Assembly: GCF_014203665.1 (NCBI RefSeq)
Contig: NZ_JACHJN010000006.1
Span: 474,783-538,782 of the forward strand
Direction of reading: 5' to 3'
Length of the DNA: 64,000 nt
From: Saccharothrix tamanrassetensis
GTDB taxonomy: Bacteria > Actinomycetota > Actinomycetes > Mycobacteriales > Pseudonocardiaceae
Of this stretch, positions 49,768 to 58,545 are shown piece after piece (the stretch's first letter is position 1; each line of letters begins with the position of its first letter). Made by a program: the position numbers and the translations under genes. A model generated the notes under the pieces. The model saw only the letters and a list, made by a program, of their open reading frames with translations. It did no database searches and was not told the origin of the DNA.

Positions 49768-51474
49768 TCAGCCAGTGGCCACGGCGGGCTTCCAGGCCGC
49801 CATCAGGTCACCGTAGGTGGCGGACTCGACCATCAGCCGCTCGTGCGAGCCCAGCAGCGGCGCACCGCCGTCCATCACCAGCACGTGGTCCGCCCGCAGC
49901 GCCGAAGACAGCCGGTGCGCGATCACGACCAGGATCCCGTCCCGCGCCGCGAACGCCCGCTCCACCACCGCCTCCGCCGCCGGGTCCAGGTTCGAGGTCG
50001 CCTCGTCCAGCACCACGACGTCCGCGTCGCACGCGTACACCCGCGCCGCTGCCAGCAGCTGCGCCTCACCCGCGGACAAACTCCCGCCCGCGTGACCGAT
50101 CGCCCCGTCCAGCCCACCCAGCCGCGCCACGACCTCGGACGCACCCACCGCCGCCACCGCCGCCGCCAGCACCTCGTCGGAGGCGGACGGCGCGAACAAC
50201 GCCAGGTTGTCCCGCACGGTCCCGGTGAACAGGTAGGTCTCCTGCGGCACCAGCGCGATCCGCCGGTGCCGTTCCGCCGGGCGCACCTCCCGCACCGGCA
50301 CACCGCCGAACAGCACCGACCCCGCCTGGGGCGCCAGCAGCCCGGTGATCAGCCCGGCCAGCGTCGACTTCCCGATGCCGCTCGGCCCCACCACCGCGAG
50401 GTGCGACCCGCGGGTCAGCGTCAGGTCCAGGTCGCGCACCACCGGCTCGGCGTGCTCGCCCCACCCGAACGTCACCCCGCGCAACTCGACCGCCCCGTCG
50501 CCTCCCGGAACGAGGTCGCCGGTCTGCTCCGCCACCTCCGGCGCGGCTTCGGCCAGCCGCCGCAGCGCCACCGCGAGCCGCAGCACGACGGTGCTGGTCG
50601 TGTCGGCCAACCGCCGCAGCGCCGGCTGCACGCTAGTGCTCAGGTACACCACCGCCGCCAGCACCTGGCCCGCGGTCAGCGCACCCGCCGCCACCATGCC
50701 CGGCGTCATCACCAGCAGCAGCACCAACGGCAGGAAACCGCCGACCGAGATCACGATCCCGCGCAACGCCGACGCCCAGGCCATCCGGACGGTCGCGCCC
50801 GCCTGCACGTCGACCTGCCGCACGACGTCCGCCGAAGCGTGGGACTGCGCCCCGCAGGCCACGACGTCCCGCATCCCCAGCAGCACCGTCCCCGCCACCT
50901 CGGCGGTGCTCTCGTCGGCCATCACCAGCGCCCGCTGCCCCCGTGCCAGGGACGGCAGCAGGAGGCCGAACAGCACCAGGGCCGCCACCACGGGCAGCAC
51001 GACCAGCCACGCCAGCGAGGACACCGTCGTCGCCAGGCCGACCAGCGCGGCGGCCGTGGTCACCAGCAACGCCCGCGCCTGCACCAGCAACCCGGCGGTC
51101 GCGTCGCGCACCACCTCCACGTGCCGGGTGATCCGCGCGACGGCGCTGGCGTCCGGTTGCCGCCGGTGCGACCGGCCGTCGTGCAGCACGCCGCGCACGA
51201 TCGTGGTCACCAGGGCGTCCCGGAGCGGTTCCACGACGTCGCCGAGCCGGGTGAACACCTGCCGCAGGCCGAACCCGCCGAGCACCGCCACCAGCGCGAA
51301 CGCCACCAGCCACCCGATGCCGGTCCACACGTCGCCGACGGCGAACCCCCGGTCCACCGCCAACCCGACCAGCCGGCCGGACAGCAGCGCGGGCACGCCC
51401 TCCAGCACCGACCAGCCCAGCAGCGCCAGCACGGCCCGCCGCCGTCCCATCAACGCCCGGAAATAAGGTCCCAT
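49768..51474 (-). CDS. ramB: Lanthipeptide ABC transporter, second half-transporter (RamB-like)
   Basis: A 568-aa half-transporter with six membrane helices and a C-terminal ATPase. Walker A GPSGIGKSTLAG, Walker B VVVLDEATSNLDP and an altered signature SLSAGEAQL (LSAGE instead of LSGGQ). No N-terminal peptidase domain, so the leader must be removed by a separate protease. ATG 51474 overlaps the stop of the partner transporter (TGATG). With the partner it should export the SapB-like peptide. Confidence 0.88.
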   Translation of the reverse strand: MGPYFRALMGRRRAVLALLGWSVLEGVPALLSGRLVGLAVDRGFAVGDVWTGIGWLVAFALVAVLGGFGLRQVFTRLGDVVEPLRDALVTTIVRGVLHDGRSHRRQPDASAVARITRHVEVVRDATAGLLVQARALLVTTAAALVGLATTVSSLAWLVVLPVVAALVLFGLLLPSLARGQRALVMADESTAEVAGTVLLGMRDVVACGAQSHASADVVRQVDVQAGATVRMAWASALRGIVISVGGFLPLVLLLVMTPGMVAAGALTAGQVLAAVVYLSTSVQPALRRLADTTSTVVLRLAVALRRLAEAAPEVAEQTGDLVPGGDGAVELRGVTFGWGEHAEPVVRDLDLTLTRGSHLAVVGPSGIGKSTLAGLITGLLAPQAGSVLFGGVPVREVRPAERHRRIALVPQETYLFTGTVRDNLALFAPSASDEVLAAAVAAVGASEVVARLGGLDGAIGHAGGSLSAGEAQLLAAARVYACDADVVVLDEATSNLDPAAEAVVERAFAARDGILVVIAHRLSSALRADHVLVMDGGAPLLGSHERLMVESATYGDLMAAWKPAVATG

Positions 51475-53066
51475 CAGCCGAACACCGCCCGGTACTCCGC
51501 GTTCTCCCACAGCGCGAGGTGCGGGGCCACCGCCCGCACCCGGCCGTCCTCCAGCCACACCACGGCGTCCGCCCGGCGCGCGGTCGCGGCGCGGTGCGTG
51601 ACGACGACCCTGGTGCGGCCGGGCAGCGCCGACTCGACCGCACGCTCCACAGTGGACTCGGTGACGGTGTCCAGGCTGGCGGTCGCGTCGTCCAGCACGA
51701 GCACCTGCGGGTCGCGCACCACGGCCCGCGCCAGTCCCAGCCGTTGCGCCTCACCGCCGGACAGCGGCGTGTCGGCCATCGGCGTGTCGTAGCCGTCGGG
51801 CAGCCGGACCACCACGTCGTGCACGTGTGCGGCCCGGCACGCGGCCAGGACTTCCTCCCGGCCGAGGGACGTGCCGTAGCCGACGGCGTCCGCGACGGTC
51901 GCGCCGAGCAGCGCCGGGCGTTCGAACGCGTACCCGACCGACCCGCCGCGCGACACCTGTCCGGACGAGGGGGCGGTCAGCCCGCCGATCACCGACGCCA
52001 ACGCCGACTTGCCCGCGCCGGACCGGCCGACCACGGCCAGGAACGTCCCGGCGGGCACCAGCAGGTCCACGTCGTGCAGGGCTTCCGGCACCGACACGCC
52101 GCGCAGCTCCACCGCGCCGGGCGCCGCGGAGCCGGGCGCGCCGACCAGGACCTGTTCCACGGTGAGCACCTCGTCGATCCGCTGGGCCGACGCCCGCGCC
52201 CGCTGCACGGCCGTCAGCACGGCGGCCTGCCCGACCACCGCCATGCCCAGCCCCGCGTACCCCATCGCGGCCAGCACGTCGCCGACGCTCAACCGGCCCG
52301 CGACCACGCCGAACCCGGCGGCGGTCAGCACGGCCAGCTCCACGGCGGGCAGCAGCAGCCCGGCCCGCCAGATCATCTTCGCCTGGGTGCGCCACATCCC
52401 GATGCCCGCCGCCGCGAGCCGGGGGAGCGGTCGCAGCACCCGCGCGGCCTCCTGGTCGGCCCGGCCGGACGCGGCGATCGTGCGCAACCCGCCGACGGCG
52501 TCCAGCAGCCGGGCGGACAGCTCGCCCGACACCTCCTGGTAGGTGGCCACGTCGTCGGCGGTCAGCTTCAGGTGGGAGCGCACCAGCAGCAGCGCCAGCG
52601 GCACGCTGAGCAGGAACACCACCGCGAGCCGCCAGTCCAGCAGTGCCAGCGCCACCACCGCGCCGGTCGCCGTGAGCACGGTGATCCCCAGGTTCACCAG
52701 CAGCACCGCGAAACCGCCCGCGATCGCGCTGTCCCCGGTCAGCCTGCTCACCGCGTCACCGGCCTCGAACCGGCCGGGATGCCCCAGTTCCAGCAGCCTG
52801 GAGGTGAGCCTGCGGCGCAGCCACGCCGTGCCGCGCGCGGTGATCGCGGCGGCCAGCACGACGCCGATCGCGTCGCCCACCACCTCCACGCCGGCCAGTC
52901 CCACCAGCCACCACACGGTGGCCGCGTCCAGTCGCCCGTTCAGCGCCATGTCGACCGCGCCGGCCAGCGCGGTCGGCAGCAGCAGTCCCGCCGTGGTCGC
53001 GAGCAGGGCGTTGCAGGCCAGCAGCAGCCAGCGCGGATCACGGCGGACGACTGTTCTCAGCAGCAT
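51474..53066 (-). CDS. ramA: Lanthipeptide ABC transporter, first half-transporter (RamA-like)
   Basis: A 530-aa half-transporter: six membrane helices, then an ATPase domain with Walker A VVGRSGAGKSALA, signature LSGGEAQRLGLARAV and Walker B VLVLDDATASLD. ATG 53066 has AGGAG upstream. It is 150 nt downstream of the precursor gene, beyond the hairpin at 53165, and translationally coupled to the second transporter gene. Confidence 0.9.
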   Translation of the reverse strand: MLLRTVVRRDPRWLLLACNALLATTAGLLLPTALAGAVDMALNGRLDAATVWWLVGLAGVEVVGDAIGVVLAAAITARGTAWLRRRLTSRLLELGHPGRFEAGDAVSRLTGDSAIAGGFAVLLVNLGITVLTATGAVVALALLDWRLAVVFLLSVPLALLLVRSHLKLTADDVATYQEVSGELSARLLDAVGGLRTIAASGRADQEAARVLRPLPRLAAAGIGMWRTQAKMIWRAGLLLPAVELAVLTAAGFGVVAGRLSVGDVLAAMGYAGLGMAVVGQAAVLTAVQRARASAQRIDEVLTVEQVLVGAPGSAAPGAVELRGVSVPEALHDVDLLVPAGTFLAVVGRSGAGKSALASVIGGLTAPSSGQVSRGGSVGYAFERPALLGATVADAVGYGTSLGREEVLAACRAAHVHDVVVRLPDGYDTPMADTPLSGGEAQRLGLARAVVRDPQVLVLDDATASLDTVTESTVERAVESALPGRTRVVVTHRAATARRADAVVWLEDGRVRAVAPHLALWENAEYRAVFG

Positions 53067-53164
53067 TCGTGCTCCTGCCGGTTCGTGGGCGCATCATGGG
53101 CGAGGGCCCGACGCCGGCCACCCGGCTGCGAGCCGGGGGGCTGACGCCGGACCCTCGTGTGATC

Positions 53165-53199
53165 GGGTGAGCGGCGCACTTCGCCTGCGCCGCTCACCC
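53165..53199 (-). terminator. Hairpin between precursor and transporter genes
   Basis: GGGTGAGCGGCGC pairs perfectly with GCGCCGCTCACCC (13 bp, 9-nt loop), 21 nt after the precursor stop. It would stop most transcripts and so give more precursor than transporter mRNA. Confidence 0.8.
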
Positions 53200-53219
53200 C
53201 CTCCTCAGTGCGGCGTGAT

Positions 53220-53384
53220 CTAGCAGAGCACCAGGCTCGCGGTGGAGTGGCTGCACGGCAGCAGCAGGGAGACGTTGGACGCGGTCGTGCTGCCGCCACC
53301 GCCACCGCTGCTGCCCCCGCTGGCCATCGCGTTGGCCTGGACCTCGGGGGTGTCCATGTCCTGCAGGTCGAGGATGAATTCCAT
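53220..53384 (-). CDS. ramS: Class III lanthipeptide precursor (SapB/AmfS/RamS-like)
   Basis: A 54-aa precursor. The leader starts MEFILDLQDMDTPE and contains the ILDLQ box recognised by class III synthetases; a Gly/Ser-rich linker runs from 21 to 32. The core ends with two labionin-type motifs, each Ser-x2-Ser-x(3-4)-Cys: S36/S39/C44 and S47/S50/C54, with the hydrophobic LLL and LVL runs that make SapB surface-active. ATG 53384 has AAGGAG upstream. Expected product: a two-ring morphogenetic peptide that lowers surface tension for aerial hyphae. Confidence 0.92.
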   Translation of the reverse strand: MEFILDLQDMDTPEVQANAMASGGSSGGGGGSTTASNVSLLLPCSHSTASLVLC

Positions 53385-53412
53385 GGTGACTCCTTCTCGG
53401 GGGAGAATCGGG

Positions 53413-55944
53413 TTACTGCGACCGGCCCGAAAGGGCCGGAGACTTGAGGAACGGCAGCACCGGGATGCCGTCCGCGGTGGACGCGAGCGCCAGCAGCACG
53501 CCCGCGCCGCCGGTGTTGAGGTCCATCGACAGCCGGCGCAGCTGGGTGCCGGGGAACGCCAGGCCCTCCTGGTAGGGCACGGCGTGCCAGGCCAGCGTCG
53601 CCAGGTGCCGGTCGATCGCCTCGGGTGGCCCGCCCGCGTGCACGAGGGTGGCCAGCAGGCCGGCCCGCCCGAGCACCAGCGCGGGCTGGATGACGAACTC
53701 GCCGGTCAGCGCGGCGACCAGTTCGGGCAGCCGCGCCGAGCACTCGGCGTCCGGGGCGACCCGGGCGAACTCGTTGAGCGCCAACGCGATGCCGGCGCTG
53801 CCGATGCCGACGTACGGCAGGGTGCGGAAGTTGCCGTCGCGGACCTGCGTCGAGCCGTCCAGCGCGGTCATGCACTCCGCGAGGTCGCGCTCCAGCGCGC
53901 GCTCGGCCTCCACCAGCCACCGCCGGTCGCCGGTCCGCTCGTGCAGCCGGACGAACAGCAGCGCCGGACCGGACCAGCCGTACAGCAGCCCGGCGCGGGC
54001 CTTGTCGCCGGGCGGCGGGGCGTCCGCGAGCATGGCGACCAGCCGCTCACCGAGCTCCAGCGCCTGCTCCGCACGGGCCTCGTCGGCACGTCGGTCGGCG
54101 AAGTGCAGCAGGTTCAGCGCCACCCCGGACAGACCGGCGTTGAGCCCGTGGTCCTTGGTCGACGGCAGGATCTCGGCGTACGCGCTGACCAGACCGTCGG
54201 CCTCGTCGTGGTAGCCGAGGTTCTCCAGCACGTAGGCGATCCCGTGCGCGCCGGTGAAGAAGCCGGGCTCCTTCGGCGGATCGCGGCGCAGCGAGTCCAG
54301 CAGCCACTGCTCGTGCTCCGGGTAGCGGCCCTCGCCCGTCACGTCCAAGGCGTGCAGCACACCCGCCGCGCCGTAGGCGAAGCACGCGCCGCCGACCTCG
54401 AACTGCTCGACGTCACCGGGGAACAGCCGGTCCTTGCGCTGCGGCGTGGCGCTCGCCAGGATCGCGGCGGCGATGGACTTGCGCACCACCTTCCAGTCCG
54501 GCTCCGGTTCGTCCAACGCCGTCACGACCGGGGCGGGCGGGTCCACGCGCGGCGTCAGCGCGGCGAGGATGCGGTCGCAGTACTCGTCCGGCAGGCCGAA
54601 GCGGCGCCGGATGAACTCCACGTGGGTGCGCAGCTTCACCGGCGCGAGCTCGATCACCGCGTTCAGCGGCAGGAACACGTACAGCCGCAGCGCGGCCAGC
54701 GCGTACTCGTCGATCTCGAAGCCGGAACGGTCCTGCGGGGCTTGGAAACCCGGTGAGCCCAACGTCGGCTTGCGGTCCTCCGCCACCGGGAACGCGAGTT
54801 CGAAGTCGATCAGGGACACCGAATCGTCGTCGTCGACCAGGACGTTGAGCGGGTGCAGGTCGCTGAACACCACTCCGCGCTCGTGCACGTCGGCGAGGAT
54901 CCGCTCGACCGACTCGATGATCCGCAACGCCCGCGCGGTGTACGCGGTCACGTCGCCGACCTCGCGGTGGGTGAGCGGGTAGTGCTGACCGAGCCACTGG
55001 CCGATCGGGCGGCCCGGCACCGGCTGCATCGCGACGAACTCGTGCTCCCAGGCGGTGAAGTGCTCGTACACCTCGGGCACGCCCGGCACGCCGTGCAGCA
55101 GGGTGAGGACGGCGTGCTCGCGCCGGAGCCGGGCGACCGCGTCCACGTTGTCCCGGTCCAGCCCGGCGTGCGGTCTGGCTTCCTTGAGCACCACCTGCGC
55201 GTCGTCGGACTTGCGGGTGGCCCGGTAGACGCCGCCGCCGTTGGAGAAGTGCAGCGACTGGGTCACCCGGTACGGGAACGACTCGGCGTCACCCGCCTTC
55301 CGCGCGGCCAGGTGCGTCTCCAGGCACGTCGGCAGGGTGATCCAGTCCGGCACCCAGAACGTGGGCTTGCGCTGGTCGGGCACGAGTTCGCCGTCCGGCC
55401 CGTTGATGGCCAGCACGCGCTTGCCGTCGACCTCCAGCCACTGCTCCACGAAACCGCCGTACCGCACGAACAACGGGCCCGCGGCGTACCGCAGGTCGCT
55501 CAGGATGTAGGCGCCGGGCTTGCCGGCGAGCAGGGCGTCGAGCTCGCGCAGGACGCTTTCCAGCTGCGCGTCGTCGGCCGGGTAGATGGTGATCAGCTTG
55601 CCGCTGCCCTCACGCGGGGCGTACTTCGAGTTGCGGGCCAGCACGATCGACTGGGTGCGCAGGTACTTGAACGGGATGCGGCGTTCGACCAGGTAGTCGT
55701 AGGCGGTCAGCAGCACCTCACCGGCGTTGCGCACAGTAGCCGAGACGTGCACCTTCCACCCCTGCAGGGGAACCACCGCCCCGGCCGGGTGAAGATAGCG
55801 CCAGATCGTAAGATCGGTCTGGGACCAGTCGTCGGGCAGCGCCGGGAGCACCTGGGAAAAATCATCCTGGGCGGTTTCGGTGGAGCTTTGCACGTCGTAG
55901 AAGAGACGGTCCGCGAAGCAGTAGGCCTCATAACGGAGATCCAC
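53413..55944 (-). CDS. ramC: Class III lanthionine synthetase LanKC (RamC-like)
   Basis: An 843-aa three-domain enzyme: lyase (about 1-210), Ser/Thr kinase (about 220-490; VVLKEARPHAG, catalytic loop VFSDLHPLNVL near 360, IDFELA) and LanC-like cyclase (about 510-843). The cyclase lacks the zinc ligands: YGWSG replaces WCYG and GRAGL replaces the CHG motif, which makes it class III rather than class IV. It phosphorylates and dehydrates core Ser and forms (methyl)lanthionine or labionin. GTG 55944 follows GGGAGG. It is 28 nt upstream of the precursor gene in the same operon. Confidence 0.94.
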   Translation of the reverse strand: MDLRYEAYCFADRLFYDVQSSTETAQDDFSQVLPALPDDWSQTDLTIWRYLHPAGAVVPLQGWKVHVSATVRNAGEVLLTAYDYLVERRIPFKYLRTQSIVLARNSKYAPREGSGKLITIYPADDAQLESVLRELDALLAGKPGAYILSDLRYAAGPLFVRYGGFVEQWLEVDGKRVLAINGPDGELVPDQRKPTFWVPDWITLPTCLETHLAARKAGDAESFPYRVTQSLHFSNGGGVYRATRKSDDAQVVLKEARPHAGLDRDNVDAVARLRREHAVLTLLHGVPGVPEVYEHFTAWEHEFVAMQPVPGRPIGQWLGQHYPLTHREVGDVTAYTARALRIIESVERILADVHERGVVFSDLHPLNVLVDDDDSVSLIDFELAFPVAEDRKPTLGSPGFQAPQDRSGFEIDEYALAALRLYVFLPLNAVIELAPVKLRTHVEFIRRRFGLPDEYCDRILAALTPRVDPPAPVVTALDEPEPDWKVVRKSIAAAILASATPQRKDRLFPGDVEQFEVGGACFAYGAAGVLHALDVTGEGRYPEHEQWLLDSLRRDPPKEPGFFTGAHGIAYVLENLGYHDEADGLVSAYAEILPSTKDHGLNAGLSGVALNLLHFADRRADEARAEQALELGERLVAMLADAPPPGDKARAGLLYGWSGPALLFVRLHERTGDRRWLVEAERALERDLAECMTALDGSTQVRDGNFRTLPYVGIGSAGIALALNEFARVAPDAECSARLPELVAALTGEFVIQPALVLGRAGLLATLVHAGGPPEAIDRHLATLAWHAVPYQEGLAFPGTQLRRLSMDLNTGGAGVLLALASTADGIPVLPFLKSPALSGRSQ

Positions 55945-56438
55945 CGGAATTCGCCTCCCAGGTTTATCGATTGGCCTATTCCCGCACGCTGCCGGGACGA
56001 AGCCAATCCGCCAATACGGGGAGGCGACTAGGCCGTTCGTGCTGATCCGAAGTGCAACAAGTCATACTTTCGGTGGCATAGGCAGCAGTGGAACCACCCG
56101 AATGCCGGGTTTGAGCTTGCTCTGGGTGATGACCCGGGAGTGTCACCGATAAACGGCACCGAGTCGTTCAAATGATCCACCGGGGCTGGCCAGGGAAATC
56201 GTCGGAGGCGCGCTGCACGGCGGTTCCGGTCACTGCCGACCGGCTCGTTGGTCCCTTCGGGGGATGTCCCGTCGGAGCAATCTTATTCCACCGTTGGGAG
56301 GCGGAATATACGCCGATTTCGGGGTTTGCCTTATTATCGCAACCGGTGACGGTAGGTCAGATCCGCACCGATCGGGTCTACTGTTACTCCGTTCGGGTCG
56401 TAATGTGTGCGTTCGGCCGCATGTGGCACGCTCCCGGT
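55945..56438. other. Promoter region of the lanthipeptide cluster
   Basis: A 0.5-kb divergent region with clearly lower GC than the surrounding genes. It must hold the promoter of the minus-strand cluster and of the plus-strand gene at 56439. No RamR-like regulator gene is found next to it and I could not identify a RamR site. Confidence 0.5.
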
Positions 56439-57011
56439 GTGTCTTCCCGGCTGCTGCTGCCCACCGTGCTGGTGCTCGCCGCGCTGACCGGGACGGCCGG
56501 TGTGCTGGCCCGCGAGGTGTACCAGCGACCCGCTCAGGCCGTCGGGGACCGGATCGCGGTGCCCTCCGCGTCGTCCCCGGTGCCGCGCGGCTCGCAGCCC
56601 GGCAGCCCCACCGTGCAGCTGAGCATCGACGCCGCCCTGCACCCCGACGGCGAACGCGTCCGCGAGGCGCTCCAGAGCTACTTCGACGCCATCAACGCCC
56701 AGGACTACGACCGGTGGACCAGGACCGTGACCGCGGAACGCGTCAACCGCACACCGCGCGTCCGCTGGGAATCCGACTACGAGTCCTCCCGCAACGGCAC
56801 CGTCCTGGTGCACCGCGTCGAGTACGTGACACCGACCCGGCTGCGCGTGCTGATGACGTTCGTCAGCACGCAGGACGTCGCCAAGGCACCCGCCGACCTC
56901 CAGACCGACTGCATCTCCTGGCGGGTCGTCTACCCGTTGCAGGCGGAAGCCGGCGCGCTGCGGGTCGACTTCGGCCCCGAGGGCTCCAGCTCCCAATCCG
57001 CCGCCTGCTAG
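56439..57011 (+). CDS. Membrane-anchored NTF2/SnoaL-like protein
   Basis: A 190-aa protein with an N-terminal membrane anchor (LLLPTVLVLAALTGTAGVLA, about 5-24), a Ser/Pro-rich linker and a domain starting VREALQSYFDAINAQDYDRWTRTVT, the typical first helices of NTF2/SnoaL-like folds. Extracellular role unknown. GTG 56439 is chosen since it places the anchor at the N terminus; an in-frame ATG at 56422 would add 6 residues. Convergent with accD across a strong terminator. Confidence 0.65.
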   Translation: MSSRLLLPTVLVLAALTGTAGVLAREVYQRPAQAVGDRIAVPSASSPVPRGSQPGSPTVQLSIDAALHPDGERVREALQSYFDAINAQDYDRWTRTVTAERVNRTPRVRWESDYESSRNGTVLVHRVEYVTPTRLRVLMTFVSTQDVAKAPADLQTDCISWRVVYPLQAEAGALRVDFGPEGSSSQSAAC

Positions 57012-57037
57012 CCGGAGCGGACTCCGGCGGGCGCAGA

Positions 57038-57067
57038 GAAGGCCGTCCCCGATCGGGAACGGCCTTC
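57038..57067. terminator. Bidirectional terminator
   Basis: GAAGGCCGT and ACGGCCTTC form a 9-bp stem extended by CCC/GGG, loop GATC, between the convergent anchor protein and accD genes. Confidence 0.8.
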
Positions 57068-57081
57068 GGTGGATTCCGCGG

Positions 57082-58509
57082 CTACAGCGGGATGTTGCCG
57101 TGCGCGCCGCGTCCGGCCGGTGCGGCGGCCAGCGCCTGCGCCAGCCTGCGCCGGGTGCTGGTCGGCTCGATCACCTCGTCCACCACGCCGATCGCGATGG
57201 CGCGGTCCACGCCGCCCGCGATCCGCTCGTGCTCCTCGACCAGCCGGGCGTGCAACGCCTCCCGCTCGTCGTCCGACACCGCCGCCAGCTTCTTGCGGTG
57301 CAGGATGCCCACCGCCGCCTTGGCGCCCATCACGGCCACCTCGGCGATCGGCCAGGCGAACACCGCCGTCGCGCCCAGCGACCGCGAGTTCATCGCGATG
57401 TACGCGCCGCCGTAGGACTTCCGGGTCACCAGCGTCACCCGGGGCACCACCGCCTCGCCGAACGCGTGCAGCAGCTTCGCGCCGCGCCGCACCACGCCGT
57501 CCCACTCCTGGCCGACACCGGGCAGGTACCCCGGCACGTCGACCAGCACCAGCAGCGGCACGCCGAACGCGTCGCACATCCGCACGAACCGGGCCGCCTT
57601 CTCCGCCGACAGCGAGTCCAGGCACCCGCCCTTGCGGATCGGGTTGTTCGCGATCACGCCCACCGTGCGGCCACCCAGCCTGCCCAGGCCGACCACCACG
57701 TTCGGCGCCCACTTGGCCTGCAACTCCTCGAACGACGAGTCGTCCAGGATCGCCGACACCAGCGGCTTCACGTCGTAGGCCCGCTGCGGCTGCTCGGGCA
57801 GCAGGGCGCGCAGGTCCTCGCCGTCCGGCACCGAGTGCAGGTCGAACACGCCGGGCTGCGCGAACAGCCCGGTGATCCGCCGCGCCCGCGCGTAGGCGTC
57901 CGACTCGTCGGACGCGACGACGTGCACCACGCCCGACTTGCGGCCGTGCGCCTCCGCGCCGCCCAGGCCGTCCATGTCGATCTGCTCGCCGGTCACCGAC
58001 CGCACCACGTCCGGTCCGGTCACGAAGACCTTCCCGGCCGGGGCCATGATCACCACGTCGGTGAGCGCCGGGCCGTACGCCCCGCCGCCCGCCGCCGGGC
58101 CGACCACGACCGAGATCTGCGGCACCCGCCCGGACGCCCGGATCATCGCCGCGAACATCTGGCCCATGCCGTCCAGGGACTCCACGCCCTCGGCCAGCCG
58201 CGCGCCGCCCGAGTGCCAGACGCCGATCACCGGGGTGCGCTCGCGCACCGCCGTGTCGATCGCCTCCACGATGTGCCGGCACCCCTCCGACCCCAGCGCG
58301 CCGCCCATCCGGGTGGCGTCACTGCAGTAGGCCACGACCTTCGCGCCGTCGACCCGGCCGCGCACGGCGAACATGCCACTGCCGTCGCGCGGTCGCAGCG
58401 GTGCGATCGAACCGGGGTCGAGCAGTCGGGCCAGCCGGACCTCGGGGTCGCGCGGGTCGGGCTCGCCGTCGGCTCCCGGGGCGGTGGACCGACTGGCCAG
58501 GGCAGTCAT
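57082..58509 (-). CDS. accD: Acyl-CoA carboxylase beta subunit (carboxyltransferase)
   Basis: A 475-aa biotin-dependent carboxyltransferase that makes malonyl-CoA or a related extender. The acyl-CoA and carboxybiotin oxyanion regions are seen as GVWHSGGARLAEGVESLDGMG, GPAAGGGAYGPALTD and, in the C-terminal half, VDVPGYLPGVGQEWDGVVRRGAKLL and TRKSYGGAYIAMNS. Its position after fabF makes it the AccD6/AccD1-type subunit tied to FASII. ATG 58509. It is the last gene of the fab operon. Confidence 0.93.
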   Translation of the reverse strand: MTALASRSTAPGADGEPDPRDPEVRLARLLDPGSIAPLRPRDGSGMFAVRGRVDGAKVVAYCSDATRMGGALGSEGCRHIVEAIDTAVRERTPVIGVWHSGGARLAEGVESLDGMGQMFAAMIRASGRVPQISVVVGPAAGGGAYGPALTDVVIMAPAGKVFVTGPDVVRSVTGEQIDMDGLGGAEAHGRKSGVVHVVASDESDAYARARRITGLFAQPGVFDLHSVPDGEDLRALLPEQPQRAYDVKPLVSAILDDSSFEELQAKWAPNVVVGLGRLGGRTVGVIANNPIRKGGCLDSLSAEKAARFVRMCDAFGVPLLVLVDVPGYLPGVGQEWDGVVRRGAKLLHAFGEAVVPRVTLVTRKSYGGAYIAMNSRSLGATAVFAWPIAEVAVMGAKAAVGILHRKKLAAVSDDEREALHARLVEEHERIAGGVDRAIAIGVVDEVIEPTSTRRRLAQALAAAPAGRGAHGNIPL

Positions 58510-58545
58510 CGCGGGTCTCCTCCTGAGCGGTCCGACCGGGGTGGT

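Noticed and set aside
49653..50228. Pro/Arg-rich plus-strand frame beside the lanthipeptide transporter, considered as a second precursor
   Set aside because: No leader box, no Ser/Cys ring motif and no ribosome site; antisense to the ATPase domain.
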